A DNA stretch of 64,000 bases, from NCBI RefSeq assembly GCF_014839805.1, contig NC_051135.1:12031291-12095290 (forward strand). The letters are read 5' to 3'. The position numbers were made by a program, and so were the translations under genes. The notes under the pieces were generated by a model, which was given only the letters and a program-made list of their open reading frames with translations, searched no databases and was not told the origin of the DNA. Shown in pieces: positions 46,328-58,202 of the stretch. This DNA is from Manduca sexta (taxonomy: Eukaryota; Arthropoda; Insecta; Lepidoptera; Sphingidae). The stretch's first letter is position 1; each line of letters begins with the position of its first letter.

Positions 46328-47712
46328 TCGACATAATGGAAAACAGGAAAATAATTACGGCAATTTTTTTTTATTGGTTGACTATCGTGCTGCGGTCTCT
46401 AGTTCTATTCTATTGTATGCTATTAGGTTGTCCTTGTCATTAGATCGGAGTCTGAAATCGTGCCTGGTAAATGGTAAATGCTTGCCTCTGTTACACATGA
46501 CCGAACAGCTGGCCAAATGAGATTTTAATTTAACCTTTCCCTGAAAGAAGTTGAAAAGGCGTGATGTAACGTTTTTGTCCTGACCTGACAGTCGCTATAA
46601 TGGAGCGGACAGTGTAGTACAATTATCGATCTTACTGACGAGTGACATTGCAAGGTCGCTAGAAACGTGCTGGTCGATATTCATGTATACTAAGGTATGA
46701 ATTACTATTAACTGTATGGTAGTGGCGAATAAACCCGTTATCCATATTGCTCTACCCGCAAATATTTTAAGATGAAATCTTTAAAAATATATTTTACAAT
46801 AATGTTTGAAAGCTGATAAATTGTTTTGTTTCATTAAGGGGTAGTTGGAATGTCTGCATAATCCTGCATGATTTTTTTTAAGGTCGCCTACAAATTAGTC
46901 GCGCGAAGACAGCACGCCTTTCGCGCGGCTTGGTAAATCCAAAAAATACAAACGACGCTAAAGTAAAGAACCTAAAAGCACATTCCATTTACCACTGAGT
47001 ACCGCGTGGTAGTTTTTTTTATATGAATAATTTGAAGGCGCCCTAAAACTTTTTAAACGTAAAAGTGTCATATGATTTTATATGAAGTAAAATACTAAGT
47101 ATGCATGTTTTTAAAAACTTTTTTTAATTAATATTTTGCTTTTCCCGATTATACATTTTGTTTTTAAATCTTTGTTTAGATGTGGCTTTGATTATTTCTA
47201 GAATGTGTCATTTTGGATATTTATATTACGTAATTTGTTTTTTTTTTGTATCAGGAATAAGATTTTTTTGAATGTAATCGAATTATGATTTTTTAATTTT
47301 TATCTATTTTTTTTATTTCGACGGGATGGTGTCTTAGTTAAAACTTGAATCAACTAGAATTTATATTTGTTATGTAGTTTGCAAATTAGTTAGTATGTGA
47401 CGTTGCTTTAAATTATTGTTTATAGCTAAATACTTAGATTTAAATTGCTACAAAAAGTATTATAAACAAATGCTAGTTCAGCAGAAACTCTGAAGTCGGT
47501 TAATGTTTTTAAGGCCGTTTAACTAAACTTTGGTTAATAATATTATGAATCTATAATTTTTGTGCTAACGGTGTTTCACAAATCAAAACTGTCTACCCTT
47601 ACATTGGCATTTTGTGTTGTGACGGTGTTAGTACATTTATGTTAAACAAAGTTGGTGAAAACGGGCAAAAATAACTTAATTATAAAAAAAATATAATAAT
47701 ATTTATTTCCAG
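46328..47712. other. Non-coding stretch
   Basis: AT-rich with a GC-richer patch at 46880-46940; no exon or repeat recognised. Confidence 0.5.
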
Positions 47713-47912
47713 TTCTAGAATGGACGGTGTCCAGAAAAGGCAAGCGAATGCTGCAAGTGGACCAGAACCGTTTCTACCAGCACAGCAGTTATAGGAACGG
47801 CGGTCCTCGATGCCTCTGGGTTTGCATCAAGTGGAGTGCCGGCTGCCGCGCCTCTTTTACCACCATTGATGATCGAGTGATCAAGTGTAATGATCGACAT
47901 AGTCACAAATGA
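47713..47912 (+). CDS. mod(mdg4): FLYWCH terminal exon (plus 25)
   Basis: Acceptor aataatatttatttccag, TT then L-E-W-T-V-S-R-K-G-K-R. 65 residues. DQNRF at 16-20, W35, C37, C44, H62 and H64 (H-S-H), K65, TGA. The V-S-R-K-G-K opening lacks the usual Pro. Confidence 0.94.
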
Positions 47913-48194
47913 AAGTAAACAAAACTCATAGATTTCGTGGCGTAGTCGAGTCGGCTGCTTAACGTGAGGCTGAGAATTTCAGTTCAGCCTTGGGTTTGGG
48001 CATCCAGAAATGTCACTCGTCGTATGGAACGTCACAGAAAACTGTCAATTTACTTTGTCAAGCCGACCTATTCAGGGTAGACGCACGGTATAGCATCGAT
48101 TATGTCCGATGGTATGTGGAACGACGTGGTGTAGAGTAACTATTGTCAAGAGATGTACATCCTTTGCCAGTGGACATAAATATATAAATAATTT

Positions 48195-48500
48195 CATCCA
48201 CGAAGACGCGCCCCACTACGTTTTGATGGGTGTGTATTTATGTTACTTTCGGATATTGTAACCCCCTTATTCATAGATGTTTTTTATCTAAGGACGGAGC
48301 AATGCTGTGATAACAAGCTAATATTGAGATACAACAATATTAACCAATCACAGCGGCCCTATGTCTACGCACTGCGAAGGCTGCCATGCCGTCAGCACTG
48401 AGAAACAGATTTGTCAGCATTGCTCCGTCCTTAGGTAAATAACGTTTATTAATAGGAGCGTTAGTGTTTAGGGCATTAGTGGGGTGCGTCTTCGTGGATG
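48195..48500. mobile_element. Foldback element hosting a nested MITE
   Basis: Inverted repeats catccacgaagacgcgcccc (48195-48214) and its mirror at 48481-48500 bracket the block. Within it, 48262-48460 is a second copy of the CCCCTTATTC MITE (aaggacggagcaatgctgtg ... gcattgctccgtcc), internally shortened. Nested insertion is inferred from the arrangement. Confidence 0.65.
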
Positions 48501-48562
48501 ACATGAGATATACCAGCCTGTTCGGAACTGGTTACACAGGCAGGTCCCGGAATGCAAATCAT
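48501..48562. repeat. Fragment of GC-rich interspersed repeat
   Basis: ataccagcctgttcggaactgg and acacaggcaggtcccggaat resemble the repeat at 32.96-33.01 kb. Confidence 0.5.
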
Positions 48563-49025
48563 TTATAAGTTTGCTTAAGGTTTAAGAAACGTTATTTTGT
48601 TATTGTTGTGTGAAAATTTCTTTAAAAAGCAAAGTTAAATATATTTATTCACAATTTTATTTTTGTAAATTTAGTTTGTTTGATTTTTCGATAAAGCATT
48701 AAGTTAACTTTGAGTTTCTTTTGAATTGATAAAAAATATATATATTTGGCAGGTATTTGGTTATTTTCTTTCAAAATATATGGAATTGAAAACAAAATTT
48801 TAATTAAATGATACCTCGGCTGTACATAAAAAGTTGATATTAATACATTACAATTATTCCAAAGTAAGTAAAAAAACATGAAAATAATACATTAAGTATG
48901 TTTCGAAACATTTGTTGCGCCAAAACGTTTTAAAATATAACAAATGATAAGTGCAGAGCTGCTTGCGTGCACTGTGACTGTGACATAAACTTCAATAATT
49001 AATTTCTTAATTTTTTTTTTCTCAG
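48563..49025. other. Non-coding stretch
   Basis: AT-rich; a minus-strand open frame here is low-complexity and unsupported. Confidence 0.5.
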
Positions 49026-49216
49026 AAGTAACGTTCGGCGTATCAAGATATGGAAAGCAGATGTTAATCATGGGGAAATATCGGTTTTATCAACGAAGTT
49101 ATTATTCTGGCAAATATATACCTTGGATATGTAACGCTTGGAGCAAAGGCTGTCGTGTCACTGTGAAGACCATGGATGATAAAATTATTTCTATTAAGAA
49201 CGAACATAGCCATTAG
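49026..49216 (+). CDS. mod(mdg4): FLYWCH terminal exon (plus 26)
   Basis: Acceptor aatttttttttctcag, AA then V-T-F-G-V-S-R-Y-G-K-Q. 62 residues. GKYRF at 16-20, W33, C35, C42, H60 and H62 (H-S-H), TAG. Unlike most exons its codons are AT-rich, and V44 replaces the usual Ala after C-R; it may be evolving faster. Confidence 0.92.
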
Positions 49217-50396
49217 AGGTAATATTGAATGTTATGTGGTATGTAGTGTTGCCATCATTTTCAGTAGGTATTTGTATTGCAGTAGATATTGCCGTTCTTT
49301 AATACTGTTATACAAAGTATAAAGAATCATCGATACTAATAATAAAGTCCAGTTCCATGGGTTGCCTTTAACGCCGTTTGCAGACCAAGAAGTAAGTTAA
49401 GCTTAACCTAGCATAAGTGAAAAATTACACATAAAATATAGCTTTTTTTACATATTTTGCAGTCTGTAAATACTAAATAAGACCGCCTCGATGGCGTTGT
49501 TGTTTTGCGTGAATGATGACATGGCTCTTCGCTCCAGGGTTCGAATGGTATCAGCCCGGAGTCAAGAATTTGTGCCCGATATGATGATGGGCTCCTCCTC
49601 TACCACATCATGGGACGTAATGCAGAAGCGAAAAGTGGGTGCCCTAGTTGCATCAATGCGTATCCCTTTGGGGATAAAAACGTGATTTGTGTGTGTGTAA
49701 ATAAGTACGAAAGAATATCTCAGCTTTGCAAACTAAGTTAAAACTTAGTTGTCGGTATCAAGCCCATATTAATATGCTCATCTATTTTTGTGGTATTATT
49801 GAGCACCACGCAATGATGTTTATGGTATAGTGCGCAATCTCAGCGGGGTTATTGATTTATGATGATGACTGTACATGTTATTAATACAAAATAAGCATTT
49901 TTTACACAAGTGCGTGACCGGACATAATGTATGTGATTCATTGTTGATCGTTATACCTACTGTTACAGGGGTTATTGACTCTTGAGGTAAATCATCTCCA
50001 ATCATGGAATTTTCCTATTGTGATGTTACTTTTAGTTAGCAATATGTACAGTTTTTTTGTATAATTTAAATTTCCAGTTACATATTATAGTTGATTAAAG
50101 ATACACAAATCCTTTGCCATATGCCGCGTTGTATATTCATAATTCGATGTAAAGCTGTATTTTAACAGCGCAGTTCTGAAAATAATCCATTTCTATTCTT
50201 TAATTAGTGTGTACCAAAAATTATACCAAAAATTGGCAACAGAATTCAGCTAAGCCGTGCTGGTAGCGAAGGACTAATTTAATTCATCAATGGAATTTTA
50301 TTTTCAATGCTGTCATGTGAATTTGAATATTATGTATTCATACCAACAAAGTTTAAATCACACTTTCTTCACGAAATGTAAAAACACAATTTACAG
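49217..50396. other. Non-coding stretch with repeat fragment
   Basis: 49565-49670 (gcccgatatgatgatgggctcc ... accacatcatggg) matches the repeat fragment at 29.78 kb. Open frames at 49491-49685 and 49820-50005 are not supported. Confidence 0.5.
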
Positions 50397-50590
50397 GTGC
50401 GATATTCACAACATCCCGCGGCGGCAACCCGGTGATTGTGATGGGCGTCTACCGATATAATAAGAACAATAGGAGCAGGGGACCGAAGGCCTACTGGTTC
50501 TGCAGCAGAGCCCGGAGTAGTGGCTGTAAAGCGTCACTGGCCACTTACCAAAATGTTATAATTAAAACTAAACCTTGCCATAACCATTGA
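50397..50590 (+). CDS. mod(mdg4): FLYWCH terminal exon (plus 27)
   Basis: Acceptor aaaacacaatttacag, GT then A-I-F-T-T-S-R-G-G-N-P. 63 residues. GVYRY at 16-20, W33, C35, C43, H61, H63, TGA. NKNNRSRGPKAYWFCS is shared in pattern with the exon at 51.4 kb. Confidence 0.94.
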
Positions 50591-50650
50591 GGGTAGAAGT
50601 ATAAAAATCAAAGTCCATTTCTGTGTAAAAATATTAGAGTTTTATTATTA

Positions 50651-50870
50651 AACTAGCGACCCGCCCCGGCTTCGCACGGGTATAACATAACAAAATAACA
50701 GTATTTCTCCATTATTTAATGGATGTCATTATTATACACATAAACCTTCCTCTTGAATCACTGTATCTATTAAAAAAAAGCCACATTAAAATCCGTTGCG
50801 TAGTTTTAAAGATTTAAGTATAATAGGGACAGAGAAAGCGACTTTGTTTTATACTATGTAGTGATGAATA
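50651..50870. repeat. Widespread arthropod-type interspersed repeat
   Basis: Begins aaactagcgacccgccccgg and ends tatactatgtagtgatg, with aaatccgttgcgtagtttta between. I recognise this phrase set as a repeat common in insect genomes but cannot name its class with certainty. Confidence 0.6.
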
Positions 50871-51403
50871 AAGCGTACTTTAATTCCATACATTGAACAA
50901 AAAAGGTTCGTAAAGTTGTGGAATATTTGAAATGTGTTTTGCTTAATGTATAAAATCGTTCAGAAAAATCGAGCACATAACAGTAAAGTATGAACATGAT
51001 ATGTAGTTCCTTACTTGCCTTCAGTAGACGGTACTAAACTAAAATGTATCATTAAACAGAATAACTAAATTTAGATGAAATATTTATTGAGATCTCTCCA
51101 ATATCCATATCTCTTTTACTTTTAGTTCTAAGCTTCTACCAAGATATCTGAAGTTGTCTTTTCAATTATACCAAAATATAAATTAAGTGATGAAATACTT
51201 ATTAATAATTAAGAGTTAATATTCTGTTTAAGCTTAAATTATGGAAAATGTGTTGTTTATTATAAAATTCAATTAAATTCTTGCGTTTTTCTCCTTCCAT
51301 CAATTACAGAGAATATCAATTAATTGACTTATAGGTATGTAATTTAATTTATATTTATTTTTATTGTATGATAATTTGGTGTGACTTATTTTTTTTATTT
51401 CAG
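50871..51403. other. Non-coding stretch
   Basis: AT-rich; nothing recognised. Confidence 0.5.
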
Positions 51404-51600
51404 TAGCGGTTTTCTCGATGTCCCGGTATGGTCGACCAGTGCTTAATGTTGGCCAGTATAAATTCTACAAAAATAATAGAAGCTCGGGCCCTAAAGCTGC
51501 TTGGTTTTGCAGTAAACGGAGGTCGGGGTGCCGAGCCTCCCTTGTCGTCTACGGAGCAACCATCATCGGTTCTAGAAACTCACACTCTCACGATAATTAG
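51404..51600 (+). CDS. mod(mdg4): FLYWCH terminal exon (plus 28)
   Basis: Acceptor ttttttttatttcag, TA then A-V-F-S-M-S-R-Y-G-R-P. 64 residues. GQYKF at 16-20, W33, C35, C42, H60 and H62 (H-S-H), D-N, TAG. AATAAA at 51835. Confidence 0.94.
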
Positions 51601-51928
51601 TTGATTGAATTAAAACTCTTTGTTATCGGAAAGGAAATATATATAGATGTTCAATTTGTCATCGATAAATATGTACTACGTACTAGATTTGGCGTTCCGA
51701 ACATTCGCTGTGTTCAGCTAAATTAAACTGTAATCCATTCAAACAGAATTTAGCATGGTCCATATTGACAGCCTGTGGTTGTGTATGGAGTAGCGATGAT
51801 ATAAGAATTGAGTCTAAGTGTGAACCTGGATTTGAATAAAAAATATCAGTCAAATTAGTAAAATTATTTGTTGTTCAGGTGAATAAATAGGTTATAACAT
51901 TTACGTTTTGGTTGCCATTTTCGTTTAG

Positions 51929-52081
51929 ATTTTGAACAAATATTTTATATGGACGTTTGTGTCTATAGAATATACGTCAATGTCAATTTGTACAAAATGG
52001 TTATGCGCAACTACTCTGGCGGTTGTGTTTTGTCTTAGGTTATCACGGAACGTAGTTATTGAAATAGATAAACATAATTGA
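51929..52081 (+). pseudogene. Decayed FLYWCH exon
   Basis: After the acceptor-like ccattttcgtttag, in phase 1, the frame gives I-F-E-Q-I-F ... V-Y-R-I-Y-V-N-V, then N-Y-S-G-G-C-V-L-S and a stop. Following text reads V-I-T, and in a shifted frame N-V-V-I-E-I-D-K-H-N then TGA. The order YRI, SGGC, VIT, NVVI, KHN mirrors a FLYWCH exon; the W-x-C is readable only in another frame and the last His is a stop. Broken by at least one indel. Confidence 0.55.
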
Positions 52082-53175
52082 ACTATGTATTTAGTTTATT
52101 TGTTTACTAGTTTTCTAGTCTCTTATATCCGTCAAATGGCAAAAGGGCGTGATGCAATATGATGCAATGTTATAAACTCCCTTTTAGAACGGGTAAATCT
52201 AGATTCAAATAATTATTGCCGCTGCAAATAATTTCTTCATTAACCAACTTTAATAGGAGGATGGTTCTATATCCTTCATGATTTTTTTACCAACTTTAAC
52301 TTCAGGTTATCGAATATGTTTTTGAATGAAGTAAATTTTCCAGCTTCTAAAATAAATTTCGTAATAAATATCTTAAAAAGAAATTATACATTTTTTATCC
52401 ACGTAGCTGCAAAAAGAGAGCGTTTAATACCTTTACCTAACTTAGTTTATAAAACAAATAAATGTGTGGGCTTATAAAAACTTTGTAATTCATTTCATTA
52501 CTGTAATTAATTGCAAAGATTTCATTAGGCCCACTATGGGACTGTGTTTAACTTAATAATGTTTATTGAAGAGTGATAATCAATCAATATTATTTGAGGT
52601 GATGGTTATTGGAAACATTCGATAAGAAAGTTTGTTCTAAATTGGTGTTGTTAATAAAACTGTCAAATTATAATCGTGTTTGTGTTAATTTTTCTCTTCG
52701 ATTGTTCATAAAACTTTTATGACTTCAGATTCATTTTGCCTTTAAATATATTTTTATAATTAAAAGACTACGAAGATTTTAGATAAAATAAATTTCTTAA
52801 AGTTTTTCATTCCACCGAATATTTTTATATTAATATTTATGAAGGATAAAAATGACGTGCCATAATGTTAATTTACTCCTATTCTAATAGAAAAAAAATG
52901 TCACAAAAATTGTATTTTCTAAGTTTAAAAAATTTTATTCATTAATATAACATTGTTTATATTGAGTTCTTGTTTTACTTTTAACTAATTTACCTTACCT
53001 AACTTACTTCAAACGTTTTACTTTTTATAATATAGTAGGTACTTAATATTATAAATATTACAAGAAAAGTCAAATGAACTATTTGAAACTTTACTTCTAG
53101 CTAATTTAAGGTATTAATTTTATTAAATACAATACTAATATATATTTTTACCGATATAAGTTTGTTTGTGGGCAG
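52082..53175. other. Non-coding stretch
   Basis: AT-rich; nothing recognised. Confidence 0.5.
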
Positions 53176-53279
53176 GTTATCTACGCGGTTCTTCGCGCAG
53201 TGCGTTAGTTTGCAAATTTGTGCGGATATCGCTGCTATAGAAAACACTTGTATTTCGGAATAAAGAACATAATCATTAA
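53176..53279 (+). pseudogene. Shortened, decayed FLYWCH exon
   Basis: It keeps an acceptor-like gtttgtgggcag and the last six codons K-E-H-N-H-stop (aaagaacataatcattaa). Between them, A-L-V-C-K-F and a patch resembling GCRAxIENTxI survive only across frame shifts, and the first beta strand is gone. About half normal length. Confidence 0.6.
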
Positions 53280-54170
53280 ATTGTTTAAAAGTATAAACTT
53301 TCCAAATTAAGTGGACAAGTCGTCAAACGATGCGTTTCGCAGCGATGAATAGAACATTGTAATATATTTTAAGTGGAATCTAGTCAAAGGACACATTTCG
53401 CACCACCACATAGTGATCGCATTTTAATACTTTAAAGTAGTGGTAGGTACTATCATAAAATACCTTTTTTGCACCTTTTGTAGTAAATGCAACTCATCTG
53501 TAGCCTAACCATATCTTAGTAATCAATATCTACATATTAGTCGAATATTGGCTTCAGTAGTTGCGCATTTGCAAACCTTCGGCGATCAATGGCGTTAGTG
53601 AGTTAGCTTATATATGTATTCTTCGACATGAATATCAACCCTATATTCGTTCTAAAGATATAAGATAAATATTAACCAATGGAAATGTGAGCTAACAGTA
53701 GGTCAGGTATTACGTTCATATTTATTATTATCATAAATGCAGATATCACATATTATATTCAATTGTCTTTGCTCATTAAACATTAAACAATTAGTGTTAA
53801 TCAACATATTATTTGGAATACTTAATCCTATTTTCAGGAATGCAATTGGAAAGTGTACTCCAAGTTTGTAGGTTCGCCGGACGACTACAAGTCTAGAAGT
53901 CCAGCAATCGTAACTGGTGACATATTATTGGTTAGTAAGTCAAAATTGTCTGCCAAACGAAATGTGCACAAGGCACGGACGGAGCTTTATCGGAATATGG
54001 GCCTTATCCTATTAATATAACCAACTTTACGACCCCTAATAAGTCTGTTACTTAATGTCCGTTTTCTATGAGAGTATTAGGGCCACGATCCAGCCTGTTC
54101 ACGTTATAGACAAAACAGCACGGTCGCGGAGTTATACATTTAAAGAAACAACTAGTTCGATTTTCTATAG
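53280..54170. other. Non-coding stretch
   Basis: No intact exon. An acceptor-like ttttcag at 53832-53838 leads to a frame that stops after 19 codons. Confidence 0.4.
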
Positions 54171-54332
54171 CAAGGCCCTTGAAATAGCCAAAACATTCTG
54201 CATTTCATACCTTCAGTTTGTTAACTCAGTCGCAGGGTTCTATGATTGAGTGAAAAATTGGGTAGGATCTTCTAAAACAAGGCCCTTGAAATAGCCAAAA
54301 CGTTCTGCCTTTCACACATTCAGTTTGTTAAC
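54171..54332 (+). repeat. 55-bp direct duplication next to an exon acceptor
   Basis: 54171-54225 and 54278-54332 are direct copies (caaggcccttgaaatagcca ... cagtttgttaac), about 107 bp apart. The second copy ends 18 bases before the exon at 54351, so the branch-point region of this exon lies in duplicated DNA. Confidence 0.8.
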
Positions 54333-54350
54333 ATATAGCTATGATTTTAG

Positions 54351-54541
54351 TGCCGCGATTCACGATAAGCCGTTACGGAAAGCCGGCGATACAGATGGGC
54401 CGGTACCGGTTTAACCGGAACAACCGGAGTAACGGTCTGCGCTCGCTGTGGGTTTGCTGTCGTGTCAGCTCCGGCTGCCGCGCCACCATCACCACCTTCA
54501 ATGACGTCATCATCAAAGAGAAAACTGTTCACAACCACTGA
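54351..54541 (+). CDS. mod(mdg4): FLYWCH terminal exon (plus 29)
   Basis: Acceptor catatagctatgattttag, TG then P-R-F-T-I-S-R-Y-G-K-P. 62 residues. GRYRF at 16-20, W33, C35 followed by a second Cys (C36), C42, H60, H62, TGA. AATAAA at 54673. Confidence 0.94.
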
Positions 54542-55642
54542 CAATGGAAAAACTACATCTCGTTTAGTTAAAGCGTAAATTAGAGCGTGTTATGCTTCGT
54601 CCAAGATTCATCGTGTTGTAGATAAATAGGAATATGTAACACCTTAAAGCTCATCTGGTTTCTATTTAATTAAATAAAAAAATCCGTGATAGATTGACTT
54701 TACTTGCGTTTCAACAGTTATTTACAATACTTAATACATAAAAGTCAATTATATTTATACATAGGAATCGATTGTCTTGGGAAAAGTACATGAAATTTTA
54801 TGTATAATTTTTTGTTTTAGGCTAATATCACATTTCTATGTTCAATGATCTATGTATACAACGAATTTAAAACACCTTATCCTTTTGTTTGGCTGTTTGT
54901 CGTTCTGTTTCATATAAGTTTATGAGCTATACCTATGTATTACTTATATACTTATAATAAGCGTTATGAGTTAGTGGTATAAGTATATTTTTTCGTGTTT
55001 TATATTGTTTTGTGTACAGTTTCCGTATTAACACGTATGCTTGTACGCTTATTTATCTTCCACGTGTTTTAAGCAATAAACTTATAATTATATTAATAAA
55101 GAACATTTTTTAATGATTATGCAAGGAGTGTGTATTTTAGTGTTGTCGAATTGTCATGGCTGGAGCCTGGCTAGAAGATAAAATTAATGAAAGTGCCGTT
55201 TGTAAAGTGACTTACCGCCATTTTCAAAACGATTCCAAACGGTTTTTTCGATCTGTCAAAAAATAGACCAATCAGAACAAAGATTTTTGACATGCTTTCA
55301 AATGAATTATTTTGATTGGTTGATCCTCGGAATCGGATTGAAGATTGAGATTGGGTTCATTTATTTAAAACTGGAATTGAAGTTTGTCTCTCCCTGCTTC
55401 TGACAATTATTATGCTACAAAGGTCTTGATATTGCTATTAAACGTTAATTTGTGCTCTAATGTTTAATTAAAATCTCCCATTCATAAATTTTCGTAACTT
55501 TCTATGAAGATCAGACCAAGTGATATCACTATACGTAATCTATTGTTTTGTATACTATAAATGAAATAAGTGCGGTAAAGTATACTTATATGTTGTGCTG
55601 AAACCTCCATATTTATGGTACTATAAAAAGATCTTCTTCCAG
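54542..55642. other. Non-coding stretch
   Basis: Presumed 3' UTR to AATAAA at 54673, then sequence with no recognised feature. Confidence 0.5.
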
Positions 55643-55845
55643 TGCCAGTATTCTCAAAGTCTGCGTACGGCAAGTTGATCATGGACCTCGGGAAGTACAG
55701 ATACAACATGTGCTCGACTCGGTCAGGCAGGAAGTCTTCCCGTGTCAGATGGCAATGCCAGAAACAGAAGTATGGATGCAAAGCGTCCGCCATCACATAC
55801 AACAATCTGCTTTTGCAGACTAGATACTTTCATTGTCATGAGTAA
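55643..55845 (+). CDS. mod(mdg4): FLYWCH terminal exon (plus 30)
   Basis: Acceptor aaaaagatcttcttccag, TG then P-V-F-S-K-S-A-Y-G-K-L. 66 residues. GKYRY at 16-20, W36, C38, C45, H63 and H65 (H-C-H), E66, TAA. The linker between YRY and Trp is three residues longer than usual. WQCxKQKxGC is shared with the exon at 58.0 kb. Confidence 0.93.
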
Positions 55846-55861
55846 ATTCGCAAAAGTAGTA

Positions 55862-56133
55862 CCCCTTTATTCATAGACGTTATTTATCTAAGGACGGAGC
55901 ATTGCTGTGATAACAAGTCTGTTTCTCAGCTTTCTTTACCCGACAGCTTGCTGTTTGTTTAGCTTTGTTTATCTGATGGCCAACTAGATTCAAGTTGTAT
56001 ATCAATAATAGCCAATCACAACGGCCCTTTGTCTACGCACTGTTAAGGCTGCGATGCCGTCAGCACTGAGAAACAGACTTGTTATCACAGCAATGCTCCG
56101 TCCTTGAATAAATAACGTCTATGAATAAGGAGG
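55862..56133. mobile_element. MITE with CCCCTTATTC ends (copy 3)
   Basis: Begins ccctttattcatagacgtta and ends taacgtctatgaataagg; subterminal aaggacggagcattgctgtg mirrored by cagcaatgctccgtcc. The largest of the three copies. It starts within 20 bp of the preceding exon's stop, so it forms that exon's 3' UTR. Confidence 0.75.
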
Positions 56134-56484
56134 TTAGACTCATGTCACATAAAAATCTGTTTTTATAAAAAATATTTTTCCTAAAAATTTATTTGTGATT
56201 AGCCAATGGGTCATTTGATGTAAATTGGAATTATATTCCGAGATTGGGTAGTCGTTTGTGTGTTTCCTCATGTCCAATGTAGCGGTAGGACAGTGATAAC
56301 GTTTCCACTCTAACCACGATAGCAAAGAAGATATAAGAACTTGCCATTCCAGTGTTAATTTCTCTAAATATAGCAGTATTATCATCAATTTAAGGTATAT
56401 AATGCGATGACCACTGTCTTTGTGGGCAGTGAAACACTATGCCATGTTTGTCTTGACAACATTTCTCAATAAAATGTAACTTGT
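56134..56484. other. Non-coding stretch
   Basis: Nothing recognised; the minus-strand open frame at 56140-56388 has no domain. Confidence 0.5.
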
Positions 56485-56555
56485 TGGAATATCGCTATGG
56501 GAAGCGGTATTGTTTCTCCTTTCCACAACGGAATACGGTTTAAAATTATACAAAA
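56485..56555 (+). pseudogene. Possible fragment of a decayed FLYWCH exon
   Basis: E-Y-R-Y-G-K-R-Y resembles the S-R-Y-G-K-P-V start and, after a frame shift, N-G-I-R-F-K resembles the N-G-Y-R-F-N strand, at the right distance. No cysteine or His part follows. Low confidence. Confidence 0.35.
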
Positions 56556-57552
56556 TCTTGTATGTATATTGATACTAGTGAGGCATTGTTTACGTCTGTG
56601 ATAGGATTTATTAAAATAATAACCATATGCTCATGTACTGAGAGTTTATATTTTATTAAGCGCGTTACACGCGCAAGTATTCTTGTCTAGTCGTATCACA
56701 TAAGTATGTTAGGAATGATTATATGTTAAGACTTAAATGGCTTATCGTATACTTTAATATTTAATATTTAAATTCACCCTATTTTACCCACCGAACTATA
56801 ACTTATGTAGGCTCTTAAGACGGTGCAACGAGATATTGTATCGTACTATAGATGCGTGTTCATTATTATATTTAAGGAATTCATAGAATACTTAAATCTT
56901 AAATGACAGTGCACAGATGCAGAATGTTCACTGTCATATATTCGTCTTGAAGCTTTCAATAAAATAACATAATGCTCTTCATATGCTCCAAAATCTTGAG
57001 TACGTGGATCTAATTTACAATACCAAAGATTTTCCAGCTACATATAGTAATAATTCGATATACAAGCTCTCAATATACTAAAAACAGTTGTAAAATGGTT
57101 TCATTGAAATATATTTATTACATTTATTCGATTACTCAAATAATAATAACCGTCGTAAAATGGAATTAATACGAAGTCAATGTTTAGATACAAATAGATA
57201 GTGGATAATAGAGGACGCTTAACAATATTTGTTTAATTGCCAAAAAACTTCGTTTATATGATGATCAATTTTATTGTGATCAATATGCAGTTTTACATCG
57301 TACGTGTTTATTTTTTTAAAATGATATATTTAGGATAAATATTAGAAATATTATGGTTTTATAAGTAGATACTATTCTTAATATAAAACCATAATGTACT
57401 GTAATTAAATCGATAAATGTGACATAGATTGCGCGATAAAGAAGACAGCTGTATTACATTCAAATATATGTAGACGTAATAAGAAGTAAGTATCTATTGA
57501 CATATCGGTCCGAGTTTTAATAAATATGTACAATACAAATAGTTAATATCCA
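56556..57552. other. Non-coding stretch
   Basis: AT-rich; nothing recognised. Confidence 0.5.
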
Positions 57553-57680
57553 TTTTTAACCGACTTCAAAAAAAAGAAGGAGGTTATCAATTCGACGTGA
57601 ATTTTTTTTTTTTGTATGTTTGTTACCTGAGAACTCGCTCATTTATGAACCGATTTGCAAAATTCTTTTTTACATATTTG
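57553..57680. repeat. Lepidopteran-type repeat fragment
   Basis: Contains accgacttcaaaaaaaagaa and ggaggttatcaattcgac followed by a poly-T tract, a phrase common in moth and butterfly genomes. Class not determined. Confidence 0.55.
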
Positions 57681-58005
57681 TATTTTAAATTGTCGATTGA
57701 AACAGTCGTAGTTGTGCATGTGTGTTTTATGCGATTTATTTAATTGATTACTTATTTAATTCCAAATCAAAAGATTTAATTATTAAATAAATTGATGTAA
57801 AACATATTTTAATTGTAATCAATATACCTAACATATCTTTAATAAGTTTAATGGCAGCAGCAAATATGTTTTTCATGATGCTACAATCTACGAAATAAAT
57901 GTTAGCTTTAGTATGGTGTACTATGTTTGATTATTTTTCTACATCTTGATGTTACTGTCGAGCACTTTACTCGTAAATTAATATCAATAAGTTTTATATT
58001 TCCAG
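57681..58005. other. Non-coding stretch
   Basis: AT-rich; nothing recognised beyond the intron end of the next exon. Confidence 0.5.
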
Positions 58006-58202
58006 TGCCAGTATATATAAAATCTCGTTTCGGAGGTGAACTTCTTACACTGGGAAGCTATCGTTTTCACATGTGCCCTCGGTATAAGAGAGACGTTGTG
58101 AAGATAAATTGGCAATGCTCCAAACAAAAGATGGGATGTCGGGCAACTGTTACAACAATTGACAGAGTTATAGTAAAATACAAACACTTACATAATCATT
58201 GA
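58006..58202 (+). CDS. mod(mdg4): FLYWCH terminal exon (plus 31)
   Basis: Acceptor ataagttttatatttccag, TG then P-V-Y-I-K-S-R-F-G-G-E. 64 residues. GSYRF at 16-20, W35, C37, C44, H62, H64, TGA. The open frame extends about 26 codons into the intron, which could mislead gene callers. Confidence 0.94.

Noticed and set aside
53826..53900. Acceptor-like ttttcag followed by an open frame
   Set aside because: Stops after 19 codons and shows no homology to other exons.
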